Assembly: GCA_021798635.1 (NCBI GenBank)
Contig: JAJZGH010000083.1
Location: 1-17,873 of the forward strand
Source of the DNA: Planctomycetota bacterium
Lineage (GTDB): Bacteria; Planctomycetota; Phycisphaerae; WQYP01
DNA length: 17,873 nucleotides
Reading direction: 5' to 3'
A model generated the notes under the pieces. It saw only the letters and a list, made by a program, of their open reading frames with translations, made no database searches and had not been told where the DNA came from. Made by a program: the position numbers and the translations under genes. Shown piece after piece: positions 15,002 through 17,873 of the stretch; within the stretch, counting starts at the first letter, position 1; the number at the start of each line of letters is the position of its first letter.

Positions 15002-16707
15002 TAGGATTGTCGGCGCGAAATACGCGGGACCAGCAGCAGCGCCGCGGCCAGCATTCCGACAATCAGTATGAGGCCTACCCCCGGTTCCGGAGCATCGACG
15101 AGATTCAACGTGCTTACGCTGTAGGCGGGCATGGTGTAGGTGAAAAAGGCCGGATTCGTGATCGCTATATTGCCTGCGGAGAACGGGGTGGAACTGCTGC
15201 CGGTAAGCTGATACACCTGAGCCAAGTCAAAAGTTTTAGTGTGGTCCAGGTTAATGGTTACCGTGATGGCGGCGGCGGTTTTGTTAATGGCGATCACCAC
15301 CATGTGCGAGGGATCTTTGGAATCCAAACTGGCATAAACTGAAGTACCCGCCACATCGCTGGTGCTGGCAGATATGGACGTATTGCCAAAGGTTGCTCCC
15401 TTGCCGTTGTAGTTGCGGTACATGGCAAAACCGGCTTGCGTATAGGGTTCGCTGGATGCCAAGGCCCATTCGTTGGCGGAATAGACGCCGTACTTGCCGA
15501 ATATTCCCAGCACATCGGCTTCCGCGATGGCACCGGAAATATCCGAACCTCCGCCGTAGTTATATTCGCTGAAGGAAAGTTTCGTTCCGGAATAATTGGC
15601 GTTAATTTCGCTTTGCAGTGTCGGCAGCAGATCAATAGGGTTGCCACCGAGGCTTTGGGTAATCCAGCTTGATTCAACATAAGTTGGATCCCACAGCGAC
15701 CGAGGTGCCTGCAATCGGGCCGCTACCACCGCAGGATCCGTTGAGCTTTCGGTGGTAATTCGCGTGCCGTTCGCGCTGGCTTCCGGGTACCAATGCAGAT
15801 CCAGCACATCCAGCAGGCGCTTTCCGGCGGCGGTGCCGGCCTGGTGCATTTGCGCCAGATAATAGGAAAGAAAATTTCCGTAGGCTTTTCCGGTGTAAGG
15901 GTCAATAGCGGTATTATTGGCGGCGGAATCAGGTGCATTTTGTAGCGTCTGATATCCCTCCCAGCCGTAGCTCACAGGGCCATACACCAGGCTGTTGGGC
16001 GCAATGCTTTTTATCATCGTGGAATATTGAATCGTTTTTTGCAGCAATTCCGAATACGTCACGGGCGCGGGGTGTACTTCCGGATGGGTGCTGGACCACA
16101 AATCCGGTTCGTTATCGAGTTGAAAATTAATGGGGGTCGTGCTGCCGGCGGTAAAATCCTGAGGATAATTGGCTTTAACCCAGTTCACAAATTGGCTTTG
16201 GTACACGGGGTTGGTGGACATGCCGGTAACCGAGGCCGGCGCGCTGGCATAGGAGGGGACAAAATAAGGTGACGTTGCCGGATTGGCGGTGGCACTCGCA
16301 TAGCCGGATTTGGCAGCCGACACATAGCCGGCCATGGGAACCGTCAGCAACAGCCCCGCATTGTTAGCGGCAGCGTTGTTAATACCTGGAATCATGGCAC
16401 CGCCTGGTGTTGATCCGCCGCCCAGAAATGTATCATTGGAATAGTAATAATCACTTCCGGCATTCGAATAATTGTTGGTCCAGTTGTAGGCCGTCCAACG
16501 GTTTCCACCGAGGCGGTCGTATGTAAGATTGGAACCGGATGCAATCGGTTGGTTAACGCCATAGATGTATTGGGAAATGGCTTGATTATTTTGCGATGCG
16601 TCGATGGTAAAAGTAACGCCGCTTTGGGCCTGAGCCGGGCGTACCGAAACTGCTACCGCTAACAGCGCGCAAACACTTAAAGCCTGTCGGTTGATTCGCA
16701 TTTTCAT
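14998..16707 (-). CDS. GH44 family secreted endoglucanase/xyloglucanase with PEP-CTERM tail
   Basis: This is a 569-residue secreted glycoside hydrolase. Family 44 signs are [20 protein letters not shown] at the mature N-terminus, [23 protein letters not shown], the acid/base glutamate in [18 protein letters not shown] (E200), DLHWYPEA, and the nucleophile region FSEYNYGGG (E381). Family members cut beta-1,4-glucans such as xyloglucan or carboxymethyl-cellulose; the substrate here is inferred. The signal peptide is 1-27 (RPAQA-QSG). The C-terminus has PEP (540-542), a hydrophobic span (~545-562) and RISRR: a PEP-CTERM sorting tail, normally cut by an exosortase when the protein is moved to the surface. 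A C-terminal beta-sandwich (~470-535) precedes it. The start at 16707 has GAGAGGA 6 bases upstream; an ATG at 16764 would extend past the signal peptide. Confidence 0.88.
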   Translation of the reverse strand: MKMRINRQALSVCALLAVAVSVRPAQAQSGVTFTIDASQNNQAISQYIYGVNQPIASGSNLTYDRLGGNRWTAYNWTNNYSNAGSDYYYSNDTFLGGGSTPGGAMIPGINNAAANNAGLLLTVPMAGYVSAAKSGYASATANPATSPYFVPSYASAPASVTGMSTNPVYQSQFVNWVKANYPQDFTAGSTTPINFQLDNEPDLWSSTHPEVHPAPVTYSELLQKTIQYSTMIKSIAPNSLVYGPVSYGWEGYQTLQNAPDSAANNTAIDPYTGKAYGNFLSYYLAQMHQAGTAAGKRLLDVLDLHWYPEASANGTRITTESSTDPAVVAARLQAPRSLWDPTYVESSWITQSLGGNPIDLLPTLQSEINANYSGTKLSFSEYNYGGGSDISGAIAEADVLGIFGKYGVYSANEWALASSEPYTQAGFAMYRNYNGKGATFGNTSISASTSDVAGTSVYASLDSKDPSHMVVIAINKTAAAITVTINLDHTKTFDLAQVYQLTGSSSTPFSAGNIAITNPAFFTYTMPAYSVSTLNLVDAPEPGVGLILIVGMLAAALLLVPRISRRQSY

Positions 16708-16789
16708 CGGGGATCCTCTCCATCGCCGCTCTGAAAGGGGATCAAGCATGTGACCGTGGCGCAATCACACACCCGCCAAATCAGCGGCG

Positions 16790-16825
16790 AGCTAAGCGGT
16801 CAACCGTAGTGCGTCGCGCTTAGCT
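16790..16825. repeat. 9-bp inverted repeat in the glycosidase leader
   Basis: AGCTAAGCG (16790-16798) and CGCTTAGCT (16817-16825) are exact reverse complements separated by 18 bases. The repeat begins about 6 bases downstream of the predicted start site of the minus-strand glycosidase transcript. It could be an operator for a dimeric repressor or a 5' UTR hairpin; the sequence does not separate the two. Confidence 0.55.
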
Positions 16826-16837
16826 GTTACATCTTAA

Positions 16838-16866
16838 AGTGTAGCATGTGCCTGGAGAGGTATCAA
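16838..16866 (-). promoter_or_regulatory. Sigma-70-type promoter of the GH44 gene
   Basis: Read on the minus strand, TTGATA (16866-16861) and TACACT (16843-16838) are separated by 17 bases, and TGC directly before the -10 gives an extended -10. Matches are 5/6 and 4/6. Transcription would start near 16831, about 124 bases ahead of the ATG. Confidence 0.55.
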
Positions 16867-17224
16867 TAAAATATTCCACATTTTTTATGCAGGCCAGGTG
16901 TGATAATCTCATGTAATGGGTTTAGGACGCCGCCGGTGCGCGTAATTTTGGGACGCCTGTCGCCGAGGTTGTACGCAGACCGCGGCGGGTTTGCGAAGTC
17001 CTATTTCAAAAAAAGATGAAAATCACTCCTCATCGCTTTTATTGTTTTGCAAGCGGCCAGAGGGATCGGGTTTTGATCTGTCCGATGTGCGAAGCGTAAA
17101 AAATAAGCGAATTTGGCCGTATTTCGTCGATAACAGCAGCTTTTTGCACGCCCTTGCCGCAGGCGGCCCGGTGGGTTGGCCGGCACGCCGGTGAGTGCCG
17201 TCCGAGATTTTGCATATTTTTCGC
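16867..17224. other. Divergent intergenic region, no gene seen
   Basis: About 360 bases between the two divergent promoters. Short open frames on both strands (for example 16991-17194 plus and 17001-17261 minus) have no family resemblance and no ribosome-binding site. A GC-rich patch at 17155-17206 can form small stems (CGGCAC/GTGCCG among them) but has no T-run directly behind it. No RNA gene or mobile element was recognised. Confidence 0.5.
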
Positions 17225-17253
17225 TTGACCCAATCGCCATTCGCGGTGATAGT
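17225..17253 (+). promoter_or_regulatory. Sigma-70-type promoter of the 3'-terminal gene
   Basis: TTGACC (17225-17230) and GATAGT (17248-17253) are separated by 17 bases, matching 5/6 and 4/6 consensus positions. The start site would be near 17260, about 105 bases ahead of the ATG at 17366. Placement is right for the gene that follows. Confidence 0.4.
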
Positions 17254-17365
17254 TTTAGCACAGCGCCGAAGCTGTCGTGGCCCGGGGTTCGATTATTGGA
17301 TGGTCGATGGCGTCACGAGGCTGCGGCATGCCGGTCAGGATGTTTGGCTACGGAGGCTTTCACCT

Positions 17366-17873
17366 ATGGCAACAGTTCGCACACAGCGCAGCGCGCCACC
17401 TTACGCACTTATTGTTTTCATCGGTCTGTTTCTCGTGGTGACGGTAGTCGCCATTCTGCTGTACCTTAAATTGGGTAAGGTGGAACAAACAGCTTCTGCG
17501 GATCAACAGAATCTGGGGCTGATTGCATCCACCGAAGATCAGAATCTTCAGATTGTTGCCGATCTTAAAGCCAACGCCTCGCCCAGCAATACCGTGGTGC
17601 GGCAGTTGGTCGGGCAAATAAATCAATTGGAAGTTGAGATCAGCGGCAACAGCGGTGCACGCGTCTCGCAGCTCATTGGTCCATCCGGACCGGTGTATCA
17701 GGTGCTGGCCAAGGCCGGAATGACTGGAAAGTCTCTGGTGCTGGCCCTGTCACAAGTGGATTCCGCACTGGTCAATGCGCAAAATGAAATAAAGCAGTAT
17801 CACCTGCATATAGCTAACTACCAGCGTCGATTCGCCTCCACGCGATCATCATTTAAGGATGATATTCATGCGA
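17366..17873 (+). CDS. Unrecognised single-pass membrane protein, 3' end outside window
   Basis: The frame is open for 169 codons from ATG 17366 to the window edge with no stop. CGGAGG lies 9 bases upstream of the ATG, a strong ribosome-binding site. Residues 1-12 are short and basic, and residues ~13-34 are one clear membrane helix (YALIVFIGLFLVVTVVAILLYL). The rest is polar and rich in Q, N, A, S and E with heptad-like stretches (~36-92 and ~125-155), suggesting coiled coils in the periplasm or outside. This layout is common in uncharacterised envelope proteins. I do not recognise the family and assign no function. It is divergent from the GH44 gene. Confidence 0.75.
   Translation, partial: MATVRTQRSAPPYALIVFIGLFLVVTVVAILLYLKLGKVEQTASADQQNLGLIASTEDQNLQIVADLKANASPSNTVVRQLVGQINQLEVEISGNSGARVSQLIGPSGPVYQVLAKAGMTGKSLVLALSQVDSALVNAQNEIKQYHLHIANYQRRFASTRSSFKDDIHA

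Noticed and set aside
17155..17206. GC-rich stems considered as an intrinsic terminator
   Set aside because: Stems are short and mutually exclusive, no T-run follows directly, and no gene ends upstream on either strand here.

Overview
The window is a chromosomal segment from a Gram-negative-type bacterium. It has cleavable signal peptides, a periplasmic substrate-binding protein and a PEP-CTERM tail. My best guess is a planctomycete of the Phycisphaerae type: a PEP-CTERM-tagged GH44 glycosidase, a beta-propeller/phosphoesterase fusion and urea genes together fit such a soil or peat organism. The placement is an inference; no rRNA or other marker gene is present.

Layout. (1) 16-2922, minus strand: a large exported or membrane-anchored beta-propeller plus phosphoesterase protein. 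(2) 2923-3542: a divergent intergenic region with a perfect 20-bp inverted repeat (3053-3099) and a long leader ahead of ureF. (3) 3543-4957, plus: ureF and ureG. (4) 4958-5430: a non-coding gap with a consensus-quality sigma-54 (-24/-12) element at 5271-5286. (5) 5431-11505: urtA-urtB-urtC-urtD-urtE, a complete urea ABC transporter. (6) 11566-15001: ureD, a fused ureA-ureB gene and ureC. (7) 14998-16707, minus: a GH44 family secreted glycosidase with PEP-CTERM tail, overlapping the end of ureC by 4 bp in convergent orientation. (8) 16708-17365: a divergent intergenic region with a plausible promoter on each strand. (9) 17366-end, plus: the start of an unrecognised single-pass membrane protein, cut by the window edge.

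How the genes work together. UrtA captures urea in the periplasm; UrtB/UrtC form the channel and UrtD/UrtE power it. Urease (UreAB plus UreC) splits the urea to ammonia and carbamate. UreD, UreF and UreG load nickel and carbon dioxide into the UreC active site. Gene spacing suggests that urtABCDE-ureDABC is one transcript driven by the sigma-54 element, so scavenging and use of urea would be switched on together under nitrogen limitation. ureFG lies upstream of that element and so needs its own promoter. No ureE is present, but UreG is histidine-rich at both ends.

I do not see a wholly new system here. The points most worth following are the sigma-54 element, a probable non-AUG start for urtB next to an intercistronic hairpin, the missing ureE, a C-terminal two-helix extension on UrtC, and the intergenic palindrome.
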